Shown here in pieces: positions 24,011 through 36,212 of a stretch of 64,000 nt of DNA. The notes beneath the pieces are model-generated. The model searched no databases and was not told the DNA's origin. It saw only the letters and a list, made by a program, of their open reading frames with translations. A program made the translations under genes and the position numbers. Location of the stretch: positions 92,543,980-92,607,979 of the forward strand of contig CP136063.1 in the NCBI GenBank assembly GCA_032622095.1. Reading direction: 5' to 3'. Source of the stretch: Siphonodentalium dalli. Its lineage: Eukaryota > Mollusca > Scaphopoda > Gadilida > Siphonodentaliidae. Within the stretch, counting starts at the first letter, position 1, and every line of letters begins with the position of its first letter.

Positions 24011-27000
24011 GTCAGATGCTCGTAGCTTGTTTATATATAACTATGGGTATATGGCAGATATAACCGTACAAAAAAAAACGCCGTTCTTTTGACCGTGTAT
24101 TTATCTATGGTGTGTGTGCCTGTGGTTGTCCGTAACCCGATGCCCGGTGTTATTGATTTGAAAGGTAATCATGTTCGACTGGTGTTGTTAGATTGGTAAT
24201 GAGATTAGCGGTTTCTATGCCTTGTCTGGTCATATTTACTGTTTGAAATTTGTCTGGAATAGACGCACTTCTTATACTAGAATTTACGCAACAGGAGCGT
24301 AGAGAAATCGCACGTCGGGTTAATTGGTTTCAGGGTTTTAGTTTTGTGGTTATGAGAGCTCATTTCCCCCAGATATCTGATCCATGTGTGGTCTTCTCCT
24401 TTAAAATATTTATATGATTTCAAACAGGGGATATCCCCGACGTAGGGGCTATACGATTCCCCGACAGGGGGTGGGCTTTAGCTACTGTGTTGACCATTGC
24501 AGATATCACCGACGGGGGTGTCTATCCCTCCCCGACAGGGGTGGGGATGTAGCCCCCTGACTCCTCCCGGTGCCACCCAACATAATTTAGTATCGATGAT
24601 TTCTGGTCTTAAGTGAATGTAAGACCGCGCTCTGAGCATGGGCTGCCAAGCAGGGGCGTGTCGACAGGGTGGTTATGCAGGGATCTTACCCCCAAACTGT
24701 AGTCAAACCTAATGCAACATTAATTGGAAAATTCAAACCAAAATTGTAGTATTTGTTTACAAATTGCGTAATTCCCAAGTGGTTTAGGCATAGAAATCAA
24801 ATCAGAGAGGTACCCGGCAAGACTAGTGTCGCTAATCATAGATAGAGAAACCCTCATTTGCATATCCAATAAGAGAGCGCTATTCATTCGCTCATTGGTT
24901 GCTCTATCGAGGAAATTATTGGCGCAGTTAATTAATGAGCTATCACACCTTTTTCGCGCGAATTCATTGTATTGTCATTTAGTAAATTGACTCCAACGAA
25001 GCAAGGTCTTCCGATTTGAGAGCCCACAGGGCTAGTAAAAAAATTTCCCAAGCCCTCCCACCCAATTAAGGGTAGATTGTATATTCACAAAATGAGATAA
25101 TCTGTTGATGGCTATTATAGTCAGTTTTGAATTGAAAGGAATGGTAAATTCATACCAGTGCGCTTATCGTGTACCAGCGGCTTTGAAGTCAGTAAAGTTG
25201 GTGTAAATAGAATTGGCACAATGAACAGAGTATTGCATGAATTGATTAACTGTTGCATGTCCTTCAGTTGCTTATTTATTATGTTTATGTGTGTGTCCAT
25301 GTGTGTATTTATTTAGTTTGACTTATTATTTGTCTTGTTTGTATTTGGACTGCATGTGTTCTTTGTGTCTGGATCTTGCTTCGTTGGGTCGACTTTGCGG
25401 CCAAATAAATTATTAACTATTATTATTAGTACTTAATTCTCATGGATACACCAGACAATCTATCCGGGCCATGCAGGGAATTAGGTTGAACTTGTTCTCG
25501 TAGTTTGATTTTCCAACAATTTCTTAGGCGACGAACTTGTTGTTTTTAGACCAACATTTGTATATTTCCCTTTTCATTTGCAAAAATTCTGGACTGAAAT
25601 GGCCATCAATCAGAGACGTGGCGACAGGGGGGTTGGGGGGGGGGTGTCTCACCCCAACTTTGGTCAAAATTTTAAACAGTTGGAAATTTCATACCTGCCA
25701 AAACATTAGTTAGAAATTTCACACCAACAATAGTTTGAAAATGTTCTTGTAGTCTGATTTTCAAACAATTTATTGAGGGGAATTAATTGCTTTTGGACCA
25801 ATATTTGTATATTTTCCTATTTTGGTCAATTTTTTTTTACTGAAATGGACATCAGTTGGAAATTTTCCTACCTTGGGGAGAGTGACAAGTTGGAACTTTC
25901 CAACACTTTCCAACAAGCGTGTGTTCTGGTCCCTCCCCGGTGGCCAGTTAATTTAAGAAAACAATATTATCATACATTTGGTCAATATTGTCATTGGAAT
26001 TGTCGTCAGTTGGAAATTTTCTAACCTAAGTGAAATTTCCAACTCTAGGAAAGCTTTAGGCTAGTTTATATGCTAGGATTTTGCGATTTTCTTGTTCAGA
26101 TTTCAAAATTTACACACAAAGGGCCGAACCATGGTCGGCCCGGTGTGTCATTGTCCCTCCCCCGTGGCCACTACTACATTTGGTCAAACTTGTGGACTGA
26201 AATAGTCATCAGTTGGGAGAATTTTCCAACCTGAGGTGGAGTATGAGGTTTGAAATTTCCAAAACTATAGGAAAGCTTCAGTTGAGGCCAGTCTAGATGC
26301 TAGGACTTGTGATTTTCTTGCATAGTTTTCAAAATTTTCTCACAACTATAGTCAGCCCGGTGTGTCATGGTCTCTTGCCCGTAGCCGTGTGCATTTGTCT
26401 GGAGTTAGACCACTAGATGTCAGGATTTATGCAATTTTTCAGGTTAAAATATCTTAAATGTTCTCATACCGGGAATATAGAACCATGGTTTATAAATATA
26501 TAGGATATCTGATCTGGCCTGAGCACTGAGGTGCAAGGGGTGCAAATGGAATTATGCAAAACTTGTGTTTGGTCTGATTCTGATTCAAGGGGGGGGGGGG
26601 GGTGCAGTTGGAATTTCTCAAGGTGGACACAACGGAGACCTTGTAGCCACGTCCCTGCCATCAGTTGGCAATTTTCAAATCTAAGGGTGAGTTTCAGGTT
26701 AAAAAATTCCCCGAATTGGAAAGCTTGAGGCCAGTCTAGATGTTAGGATTGTCAAATTTTCATGTTCAGATTTGTTCTCACATCGGGCCTAACCATCTGT
26801 TCTGTTCCATAGCCAGTAGTTACTTGCTAATTAATTTAAGAAAAATAAATCGGGGTGTAAATTTGTCTGGCGTTATACCACTAGATGTTAGGATTTTTTA
26901 ATCTCATACTGGGCCGAACCATCCTTTTCATCCCCCTGTATGGCCAGTGGCCACAAGACAACTGGTCCATTTAGAATAGGCTACCATTTAGTAGTCTATG

Positions 27001-27501
27001 GGGGAACATTTGGGAAAAATAAAAGCACCGGAGGGGGGGGGGGGGTGAAAACTGAGTTACGCAAACTTGTGAGTTTGGTGTGGTTCAATGGGGTGGGTGC
27101 AGTTGGAAATTCCAAGGTGGAGACCACCCCAACGAAAACCACCCAGCCAAGTCCCGAGTGCCAAATATCCCAGATTCAACCATGCAGGAGTGCCCCTCGC
27201 GACTTAGTTTCTGCTTTCGGCATAGGCCTATTTGTTTTCTATCCGAGAATACACTGATCCGGCGGCAATATATTGATCATACTCTTAATGAAAAGGCTTC
27301 CGTGGTGATCAGGCGGTAACGTCGTGCTGCAAGGAAGACGATAATTGTGTTGTAGAAATGATACGGAAGACCGATTGTCAAAAAACGCAACATCAAAATA
27401 CACAGGGCAAGGCTTATATATCCAATCTGTGGAGTGTGTTTTCATTGTGTATTTCTCGCATATACCCATGGTTATATATAAACAGGCTACGAGCATCTGA
27501 C
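24011..27501. repeat. 3.5-kb segment between short inverted ends
   Basis: GTCAGATGCTCGTAGC at 24,011, continuing TTGTTTATATATAAC, is mirrored at 27,461-27,501. The ~41-bp arms match with a few differences. Inside are C/G-rich stretches (CCCCGACAGGGG near 24,460 and 24,530), G-runs at 26,589-26,602 and 27,033-27,043, and loose ~300-bp repeats with GTTGGAAATTTTCC (25,480-26,900). No ORF of note. It may be a decayed transposon, but no target duplication was confirmed. Confidence 0.4.
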
Positions 27502-27929
27502 TGCTGGACTTTAAATGTCAATACCAGCAATGTCAATTGTCATTGAATTTATAGACGATCCCGTGTTTTTGGATTTTGTATTATAGAGTGTTGTGAAATT
27601 TTCGTAAAAGAAACACGATGGAAATGGGAACATATTCACACAATTTCACAACAAATCAAACCGGTATCGGTATCATCAATTATATTCGCTAAAAATTGTT
27701 ACACGAATAGGAGAAATACAAACACCGCCGGCATGAATGCAGAAATAGATTTGGGAATTCCCAGTTTACGGAACTAAAAATACTTCGTTCTACTCTGACA
27801 ACCCTCGGGATATTCAAATTTAAAGTAGTCCGTCGGCAATATGGTTACTGTGTACAGACGAGTCTGAAATAGGTAAGCCGATTCGACGAGGGTGACGATT
27901 GGACTGGTCTGGAGTTAATAATTTTACTG

Positions 27930-28397
27930 GAGATAGCGGATTCGACCACATGTGTGTGTTGATAATTATTGGGTTGTTGTTGAGTCATTTTAAACGTAAA
28001 TCGTAGCCAAACAAGTAATTCTTTTTATCATCGATTGTTCATTGCTGAAAATTGAAGTTGAAGCGTAAATATTTATTTTCTGAAAGTTTGCTTGACAATT
28101 TCGGCCAATTTATTTTCGGCCCATCAACCAAATTTTGAGATCGTCCAACGGAAAATCATGTTTTTGCAATTAATTTTCTGAGATGGATTAATAGTAGATA
28201 GCTGAAAATAAAGTGTTATAGTTGTAATTATAAGCCATCAACGTCGTTTTTCGGTTGATCTATGAGCGTATAGACCGATCAGTAGACGAATAACATACTT
28301 AGTATAATCCGCGCTTCGCGGAATTATACAGTATGTTATTCGTCTACTGATCGGTCTATACGCTCATAGATCAACCGAAAAACGACGTTGATGACAT
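27930..28397 (+). repeat. Repeat E, copy 1, ending in a hairpin
   Basis: The sequence GTCATTTTAAACGTAAATCG and its ~450-bp context recur at 29,050-29,583. Both copies end in a long near-perfect hairpin, listed separately. Confidence 0.7.
28235..28393. repeat. 159-bp near-perfect hairpin, copy 1
   Basis: Arms begin CATCAACGTCGTTTTTCGGT. They pair almost completely over about 65 bp, then an inner GTATAATCCGCG / CGCGGAATTATAC stem closes the loop. The arms carry almost no mismatches, so the copy is young or is kept uniform. Confidence 0.8.
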
Positions 28398-28402
28398 ATC
28401 TA

Positions 28403-29010
28403 GTTACAACTGCTTTGGTATTCGTCGAAATGCGGACATTTGATTGGTCGAGAGGCTAGCGCGTGACCTGATCTATCAGTGCATAGACGTTGCAGTAGAC
28501 GAGTCACATCGCGTAGTGACACTTTAAGAAAAATGGGCGAGTCTGTAACCGTCGCCCCACACGACGTCCCCGGATGACGCAAAAGCGCGGAACGAAAATT
28601 CCATTAGAATTTCAGTGAAAAAACAACTCGAAAACTCAATGCTAGAAACATTTGAACAAGTAGTTGATGTCAATATTGCATGTTTCTGCTTCTTACGGAC
28701 ACTATATTATACTTATGTCTGTTCATTTCAGCCGTATTCATGTTTTGCTCGACTGAACACTCAAAGTTCGTGCCGCGTTTTTCATTTGTCCAATTTTCGA
28801 AAGAGCGTCCATGACAACGTATATATATATAGTTACTGTGAACACAAATTATCATGAATCAGGCTGATCAACATGGCTAATTTTATTGGAAATAAATAAA
28901 ATGTGTTACCCGATTACAACCCTATTAACATTTTTCAGCTTCATAACAATACTAATGACATATGGCATTTGTCACGAGAACATTAGATGTGATCAGGGCA
29001 TTTGTTTACA
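28403..29010 (+). repeat. Interspersed repeat D, copy 2
   Basis: Same sequence and orientation as 13,509-14,130, here placed between the two copies of repeat E. Differences are scattered substitutions and short indels. Confidence 0.7.
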
Positions 29011-29049
29011 AATTACATCGGCCGGCCATCGGGCTGGAGTCTCACTCTC

Positions 29050-29583
29050 AGTCTGGAGTTAATAATTTTACCGGAGATCGCTATCCAATCGCTTCGGATT
29101 CGACTCTGTGTGTTGATAACTGTTGGGTTTTTATTGAGTCATTTTAAACGTAAATCGTAGCCAAACAATAATTTTTTTTTTATCATGGATAGTTCATTGC
29201 TGAAAACTGAAGTTGAGGCAGGTTGAGGTGTAAATATTTATTTTCTGAAAGTTTGCTTGGTGCAGTTGCTCGATAATTTCGGCCAATTTATTTTCGGCCT
29301 ATCAACCAAATTCTGAGATCGTTCAACGGAAAATCCTGCTTTGGCATTTAATTTTCTGAGATGGATTAATAGATTAGTAGATAGTTGAAAATAAAGTGTT
29401 ATCGTTGTAATTATAAGCCATCAACGTCGTTTTTCGGTTGATCTATGAGCCTATAGACCGATCAGTAGACGAATAACATACTTAGTATAATCCGCTTCGC
29501 GGAATTATACGTACAGTATGTTATTCGTCTACTGATCGGTCTATAGGCTCAAAGATCAACCGAAAAACGACGTTGATGGCATA
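29050..29583 (+). repeat. Repeat E, copy 2, ending in a hairpin
   Basis: Second copy of the ~0.5-kb sequence seen at 27,930-28,397. It has a few insertions (for example GGCAGGTTGAGGTG near 29,217). Its hairpin is at 29,419-29,578. Confidence 0.7.
29419..29578. repeat. 160-bp near-perfect hairpin, copy 2
   Basis: Nearly the same as the hairpin at 28,235-28,393. At one position both arms carry the same alternative base pair (GAGCCTATAG against GAGCGTATAG), so the change is compensated across the stem. Confidence 0.8.
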
Positions 29584-29791
29584 TATAGATACTGACAGTG
29601 ATACATCAAGTTCAACATCATACAGCCCTCAAATTCGGTTGCTTAATTTTCCTTAGAATTTTTTTTTTAGAATTATACATAGATTCTTCATTTGTAGAAT
29701 AAGTTGAATAACAATCAGTTATTATGACAATCGTCGTCAACAATGAGACATTGATAAATTGATAGTTGTCTGGTTGTATAATTTGATCGAT

Positions 29792-30120
29792 TCAATGATC
29801 AGATGATTGCTGGCACTGGATTTCTGTCTCGCTGGCCTCGCGACTATCTTCTTCAGATCTTCCTCGGCATTCTGGGTCAATATTTGAAAACAAGCTCTCA
29901 AATGCATCTTCGGTATCAGCTACAGGTACAGGATATAGTCCGTATATCATCGCAGTTTTCATGTTCAGGGTCACTTTCTGACGCGAAAATATTCGAGAAC
30001 ATGCATTTTTTTTTATCGCGGGGATATCCCATGTTGACGTCACGGATTTGCGATTCGGGGACTCCAGCAAGATTGGTGACCAGCGCCCCTAGCGTTAATT
30101 TAAGATTGGTGGCGCCCCTA
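29792..30120 (-). pseudogene. Possible exon remnant with acidic Ser/Glu-rich tail
   Basis: On the minus strand two overlapping frames together read as an acidic, Ser/Glu/Asp-rich protein tail. The proximal part is in one frame (SESDPEHENCDD) and the distal part in another (DTEDAFESLFS then EEDSREASETE), ending in TGA near 29,792. This looks like one acidic region split by a frameshift. Several transposases start with such acidic regions, but nothing here identifies a family. It could equally be a host exon or chance. Confidence 0.25.
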
Positions 30121-31056
30121 GCGTTCATTAATTTAAGAATTGTTCATTGGTTTGCAAACGGAAGCTATTAATTATGTAGACTCGTCCATTAATTCGGAAA
30201 AGGCTGATTGGAATCAGGATAGGCAGGTCCGGTCAATGCATGCGTCATTTTTTGACGCGCACGACAAGAGGATCGAACACTCCCACAACTGTTCATAGTT
30301 TGGTCAAACACGCACAATGCGTTGTCAATGTGATCAAATTGAGCGTATGGTTTACGGAACTTTAGTAAAGTCGTTCCGCTCAGTTTTATTCGATAAATTA
30401 TTATTACATTAAAAACTGCGCATGTGCAGACCGGACCTGCCTATCCTGATTCCATTCAGTGCCCACCCATTAATTCTGCATTTTTAGTCATTGGTTTCAC
30501 CGGAAATAGTTGATTCCGCTATTAAATATTGATTCGAATACGAACGTTAATTGTGCGTTGGTGATAATTTATATCTATTAAATATAAGAATGACAATAAG
30601 GTTTATTTGTTTTATAACGATAATCATTGATCGTGGTAAATCGTTTATTGGTTTGAAATATCTTTATTGATTAAGAAAATATGGCTATTGAAACGGAATG
30701 TACGTTTATTGAATATGCGCGAATCTTACTAATTGTGTGTTATTAGATATTAGTTGAACAGTGAATACTATTAAATTAAAATAGAACATTAATTTTGCAT
30801 CGGTCAACATTGATTACGAATCTATATCTATTAAAACGGAACTGTCTCTTATTGAATCCAAGAAAGATTATTGGTTTGGAAATGGAGTCTATTCGTTTGA
30901 AATAGATGGCCATTGATTAAGAAAATATGGCTATTGAAACGGAACCGTCTCTTATTGAATCCAAGAACGATTATTGGTTTGAAAATAGAGAATATTGGTT
31001 TGAAAACAGAGATTATTGTTTTCACAAACCACCATTAACTTTTATTTCATGTAATT
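30080..31056 (-). repeat. AT-rich interspersed repeat A, copy 2 (inverted)
   Basis: Inverted copy of 2,570-3,241, sharing the CGCCCCTAGCGTTAATTTA end and the AACCACCATTAACTTTTATT end. It is longer because a 271-bp element is inserted at 30,196 and because a ~100-bp part (ATTGAATCCAAGAA context) is duplicated near 30,840 and 30,950. Confidence 0.75.
30196..30466. mobile_element. 271-bp TIR element with 10-bp target duplication
   Basis: A perfect 25-bp inverted repeat (starting GGAATCAGGATAGGCAGG) sits at 30,210 and 30,429-30,453. Weaker inverted similarity extends outward to GG...CC ends. CCATTAATTC flanks both sides (30,186-30,195 and 30,467-30,476). A 9-10-bp duplication suggests a MULE-type or Merlin-type mobiliser. 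It sits inside repeat A, so it inserted after that repeat was in place. Confidence 0.75.
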
Positions 31057-33565
31057 TATATAGTACTTGAGCGTAGAGTTGTATATATGATCCAAAAGAA
31101 TGGAGACATGACTTATAAAACGTTCATTTAATACATTTGTAAGTTATATATATTGTATTTTTGGTAAATCACACCCATTTCCCAAGGCTGGCAAACTAAT
31201 ATTTCAGTGATATCCCATTGTTCGACACGCGCCACTCTTAACAAACAAATTGCGCGGTCGTTTCAATGTAGCTTTAGTTATTATACAAGAGGACATATAT
31301 ACATCCCCCACGCGCACTCCCCTTATACGCCGTCCCTATATATGTGCCTGCTTAGTATATTAGAGGTGCATAAATAGTAACGGCGTATAATGGCAGTGTG
31401 TTTGGGGGAAGCAGAGCGCCGTTCGTACCCCTGTGACCTCTGGCAATTGAAGCTACTTCGAAGCGCCCGTGCGATTTGTCTGTTGTGAGTTGCGTGTGCC
31501 TAACAATGGGATAATCATTGAACTATTCTTTCGCCAGCCTTGGGAGTTGGTGTGCTTTACCAAAAATCAGGGAACGATTGCAACAATGGGATTGTGCTCT
31601 AAAGGGTGTTAAATGATATACATTTTTATTCCACTTTCAATACTATTACATGTTCTGGCTGTGGCCATTAAGGTCTTATTCTTTCTCGTTATTTCTGATA
31701 GTCGATATTCAAGTCAATAAGCAGTATAGTCATATACATGGCTACAAACATAAAACGTAAACCCGGTTTCAAGATCATTGTCAAGGCACCGAAGTGTTCT
31801 GGGCTTAATTTCGATCTGTTCTGTACTGCCACACTATTATTCTCAATTTAAAACCCACCGGCGTGTTATCCCTTTGTCCTGACATGGCTCTTATCTGACA
31901 GAATGCTCAAGCGTTCTGTTCGCAAGAGTGTTAGTTGAACGCCCATGGCCATTCTTTTAAAAATACCCGTGGGCATTCTTTAAGAATACCCGTGGGCATT
32001 CTTTAAGAATACGCAAGGGATCATTTGATATTACTCCCACCGCGAGTCGAGAAAATAGAATAAAACTATACATAACACGGCTGTCGTAACAGGGACTCGG
32101 GTGTTGATATGGGGTGGGTAGTTAGTAATTAGCGGGGAATTTCCTTCATTCGGTAAAAAATTTCGACGGCAATTTTCCAATCTTAGTGTCATTTTGGAAA
32201 TCTTGAAGAGTAAAATTAAACAATTTAATTGTTCTCCCACCTCACTAATCGTTGGCCAGTCAGAACCTGCTGATCAATCACAAATTACTAATAAATCAAA
32301 CAAAAACAAGATGGCGGCCTGAATGTGTCTGTAATTAGATTTATACATATATATTCTAAGACTACAAATTTCAGTCAGGTTCGGATTTAAACAATGTTCA
32401 AAACAAAAAACAAATAGAGGCCTGAGTTTTCATGGAGTTAGACTTTTATAGATGCTATAGGATTGCAATGTTCAGGTTCATATTTCAAATTGTTTCATGA
32501 TTCGTCCCCACAGTAGGTATACTTAGGAAATTCCAAGCCATACACGAGTGGGAAGCAAATGAAATTACGCGACATTGCAAGTTCAGCCTGGTTAAAAGGG
32601 GCGGGGTGCAGCTGGAAATTCCCGGAGCCCTCTAGCCACGTTGCTGATGACTAATCAACTATATATTGAAGATATATATTGGCACTATTTACGTGATTGC
32701 TGTTTCAAAGAAAAATAACACAGGTTATACATTTGTGCACTGACAATTTGTTAACTTTTGAGGGTGATACTTAAAATTAAGGTCATCGTGCATGGTAAGG
32801 GAATAGTTGGGAATCATGCATACACGATGGGACTGATGAGAGTTTGCCAACCACGTGGGATCGCACATGTCATGTAATAATTGTGCTATAACTGGAAATT
32901 TTATTATACCATTCAGTTTGAAACATCTAACCTGAAGGGAATGGTGTGCGAAACTAAATTTTCACACTGCTCTGAGTCACGTCTAGCCACGTACCTGTGT
33001 ATAATCTACAAGTCAAAGGATGATACTAAAATTCAAGCTAGTATGTGTCTTTCAAATAACAATTGGAAATTCATGACACCGCATTATATACGATTAGACA
33101 ATATAATACTTCTATTCTTGCATATTATTCACCAGACAGCAATGAGAAAGAATCAGTAAACCCATTTATGCAAGCTTATCTGCTTTCGACTCTTAATAAT
33201 GAGGCAGTTTTACCAGGTTTCGTGTTGTTTGGCGCCAGAATATTCGAAAAATCACATTTTATAAAGAGCGTTTTTACTTTATTGCCGACCAACGATGAAA
33301 ATTGAATAGCAATTGTGAAAATAAGTTCTTTATGGTCATTCTGATCGCATTATTTTGGATGTTTCTTGTGGTGCTGTATTGGTGATGCATATGTATATAT
33401 TGTCTTATGGAATGTTAACGTATTTGATATCGAATTGGATGGGTTATCTTTAAATTAAGAAAGAAAACATAAACAGATACCATTGGATAGAAATATATAG
33501 CTCACATGCATGCACTAGCCGAATCCACAGTGCAACGACAAACTTCGGAGGAAACGTCCCTCAAC
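31057..33565. other. Intergenic with a few fragments
   Basis: 31,300-31,435 is a decayed relative of the hairpin at 5.9-6.1 kb. At 31,940-32,010 the word GCCCATGGGCATTCTTTAAGAATAC-type recurs three times (one unit about 26 bp). An exon-like stretch at 33,137-33,305 follows a TTATTCACCAG acceptor-like sequence and ends in TGA, but it has no known motif. Otherwise nothing was recognised. Confidence 0.35.
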
Positions 33566-36212
33566 CACTGTCTGGAATCAGTACGGCTGACTCATGTTTA
33601 GACGTTTCCGGTTTCGTCGGAGCTCGAATTGTTGTTGTCGCGGTAGGCACACCTTTTTGCTTAATAAATACATTATGCGCGGATTTTTGGATTGACAATG
33701 TAGTCAGTTGTTGTTTCTGTATTATTTTGTTTCTATGTACACTGAAAGTCGCTCGCAAAATGATTTCATACGACGATACGATCGTGGTTTATGCCAAGTA
33801 AAAAGTGAAAAAAAGAAAAAATCGAGAAAAATAAATCATCTAGGATTGTATTCACAATGTTTCAGCAAAGCAATTCAACAAATAAAACATCCATCGCGAA
33901 CTAGGAACCTTCTCTGACACATACGAAGTTTCACTTGTCTTTAATATACATTTTTCGTGATATAGTGACTGTTTTTCAACAGGTGGTGTTGTTAAAAATT
34001 GTACGGTTTAGATGTCAACGATTGTGATTGTGTGTACGGTTTATCTCAGAATCGTGTGGATAAATACTAACCTAATTTTCTTTTAAAATCGTTCTCTGGG
34101 AGATATACCACGTGATGTTGGATAAATAATAAATGTGACAAATCTAAATTTAATTGTTTTGTTCGTGATTTGGACTCCGGCAACAATAAAATTGCTTATC
34201 TACTACATAATTATATATGTATAATTATGTAGGCCTATCTCAAGACTCGCCCACGTACCTGTGTAAAGCGTGCACGCGTAAGGGTGCGTATGGTTGATGG
34301 GTCTATACGCATTACGCACGGTGTCAAGACCGTTCACAGACATGAATTAACTATCCGCTTGACTATTTATATAACATCTTCCTTATTTGTGCAATTTGTT
34401 TAATGGGTGACAGAATAAAGTATTTGATTGTTTGACAAAATCATGACGCACTTGACAGACATCGTCTGTAGTTTAAACATATTGTATTTGCTCTAAATAG
34501 TACATTAATATAAAATACATGTAATACATATATAGGCTACTGTAAAGGGATCGGAGGACAAGTGCTAACCACTTAGATGATCCCTCCGTATATATAGACC
34601 CATCGATCAGCCATTATATACTCACCCTTACGTGTACACACATGCATTACGCAGGTCTATGGACGAGCCTTTACTGGGCGACCAATAGTTGATTATTATG
34701 ATTTTTATCTTCGGTTTGTTTACGAGTATAGTGTTCTTTCCATCCTTACGGTCGTATCTGACCACTATAGGGGTCCAATACAAAGCCGAAAATGTTAAAA
34801 TGCTGCATGTTTAAATTTACTATACACGTTTAAAAATATCTTGAACACTAAAACTATATATCAGACCATGCAATTGTTTTCAAATATGAATTGAACTCAT
34901 TATTTAATTGTCTACGTTTTGTATTCTACTAGAAAAAAAATAGCCTGTTGTATGGTCCTTGGTCCTGTCGTGGCTTTGCGGATTAAGAGAACACTATATG
35001 GTGCAGTTTATGTTTTATCTTTTTACAGTTTTGTTTCATGTTTTCGGATTTTTGGTCCACGCATGTTCTGTTTGTTTTCGTTTTGTTCACAAGTAAGAAA
35101 CCTTTTTGCTCAACGGACTGCTGAATGTACATCTATTTATATTACCGGTATTTGTTGAATTGTCGGCTCTGTCAACTTTTAATATGTTAATGGTCAATGC
35201 ACCGGGGTCGCTCGATCCGACCTTAATAACTTTGTCCTCACTGCTGACCACATTCGGCACAACATTAAAATTATATGTTCTGTAGCCAATCTTCCCCGTC
35301 ATCATATTTAGTTCTAGACCTCTAATATTTAGTATATTGTCGCCATGAGTCACTTTAAAATGCTCTATACTATGTGAGAAGGAGTCGAATCCAATGTTAC
35401 ACGTGTGGCACTTGAATTTCTCCATCTTGAATTCTGAAAGTAGTGTCAAATATTCGACTGTAGGCTTAGCTAACACATTATACTATAAATATAACAAATT
35501 AATTTTTGTTATCCAAAATATATGCACCATGAACACGTGGTTACGGTCACATTCCCTGTGCGGAATATCACAGCAACAACGAGTTCATAATAGCATGCAT
35601 TGTGGAAAACAAACATTCATTTGTTATATATATGAATTTTAACTCATAAACTTAAAAATGACAGGTTTTCTGTAAAATATACGCCAAAGAACTGACAGAA
35701 ACCCAATAAACAGTACGTCTGAACCGTACACAACTAGGACATGAAATGCTGATCAACCGTACACTAGCTGCATTCTAAACCGTACACAAAAATTCGTCGA
35801 TGACCATCCAAAATCTACTTTTTTCTACTATACAACACACCCGAATGGACAAATGGTTACGGATTATTGTTTGATAAACATTACGAATTATATATGACCT
35901 GCAAGATTATAATTTTAAAAGGATAAAACACTTGTAAAACGGATTTGAAAGCGAATTTTTGCACAAAAATATACAAAATTCTCGATTCAATTGTGCTATA
36001 ATCTAACAAAGTATGACATTATATAACTCTGGTTAGTTTCCTGTGCACTGTTAACATATCCTGAACATATCCGACCAAGATTCCGTTATGGTACGACAGT
36101 CTGAACATCTAAAATCAAGCATTTTAGTCGGTTGTATACCGTCGAGTTTCTGTCTTTGCGACCAAACCGGAAACGTCTAAACATGAGTCAGCCGTACTGA
36201 TTCCAGACAGTG
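33566..36212. mobile_element. 2.65-kb DNA transposon with CACTG ends and 7-bp target duplication
   Basis: The ends CACTGTCTGGAATCAGTACG and its complement (CGTACTGATTCCAGACAGTG) match without difference over about 49 bp. CCTCAAC lies immediately outside both ends (33,559-33,565 and 36,213-36,219). The interior holds one zinc-finger ORF on the minus strand (35,087-35,425) and no recognisable DDE catalytic domain, so the superfamily is open. The 7-bp duplication rules out TA- and TTAA-type elements. Confidence 0.8.
35087..35425 (-). CDS. Single C2H2 zinc-finger protein inside the 33.6-36.2 kb transposon
   Basis: 112 codons from ATG at 35,425 (MEKFKCH) to TGA. Residues about 6-27 form a canonical C-x2-C-x12-H-x4-H finger (CHTC ... 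EHFKVTH). The rest is a compact, non-repetitive domain with a TGKIGYRTYNF segment about residues 44-55 and no charged tail. The frame extends 17 codons upstream without an ATG. Being inside a TIR-bounded element, it may be its DNA-binding protein or one exon of a larger transposase. It could also be a captured host exon. No family name can be given. Confidence 0.5.
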   Translation of the reverse strand: MEKFKCHTCNIGFDSFSHSIEHFKVTHGDNILNIRGLELNMMTGKIGYRTYNFNVVPNVVSSEDKVIKVGSSDPGALTINILKVDRADNSTNTGNINRCTFSSPLSKKVSYL

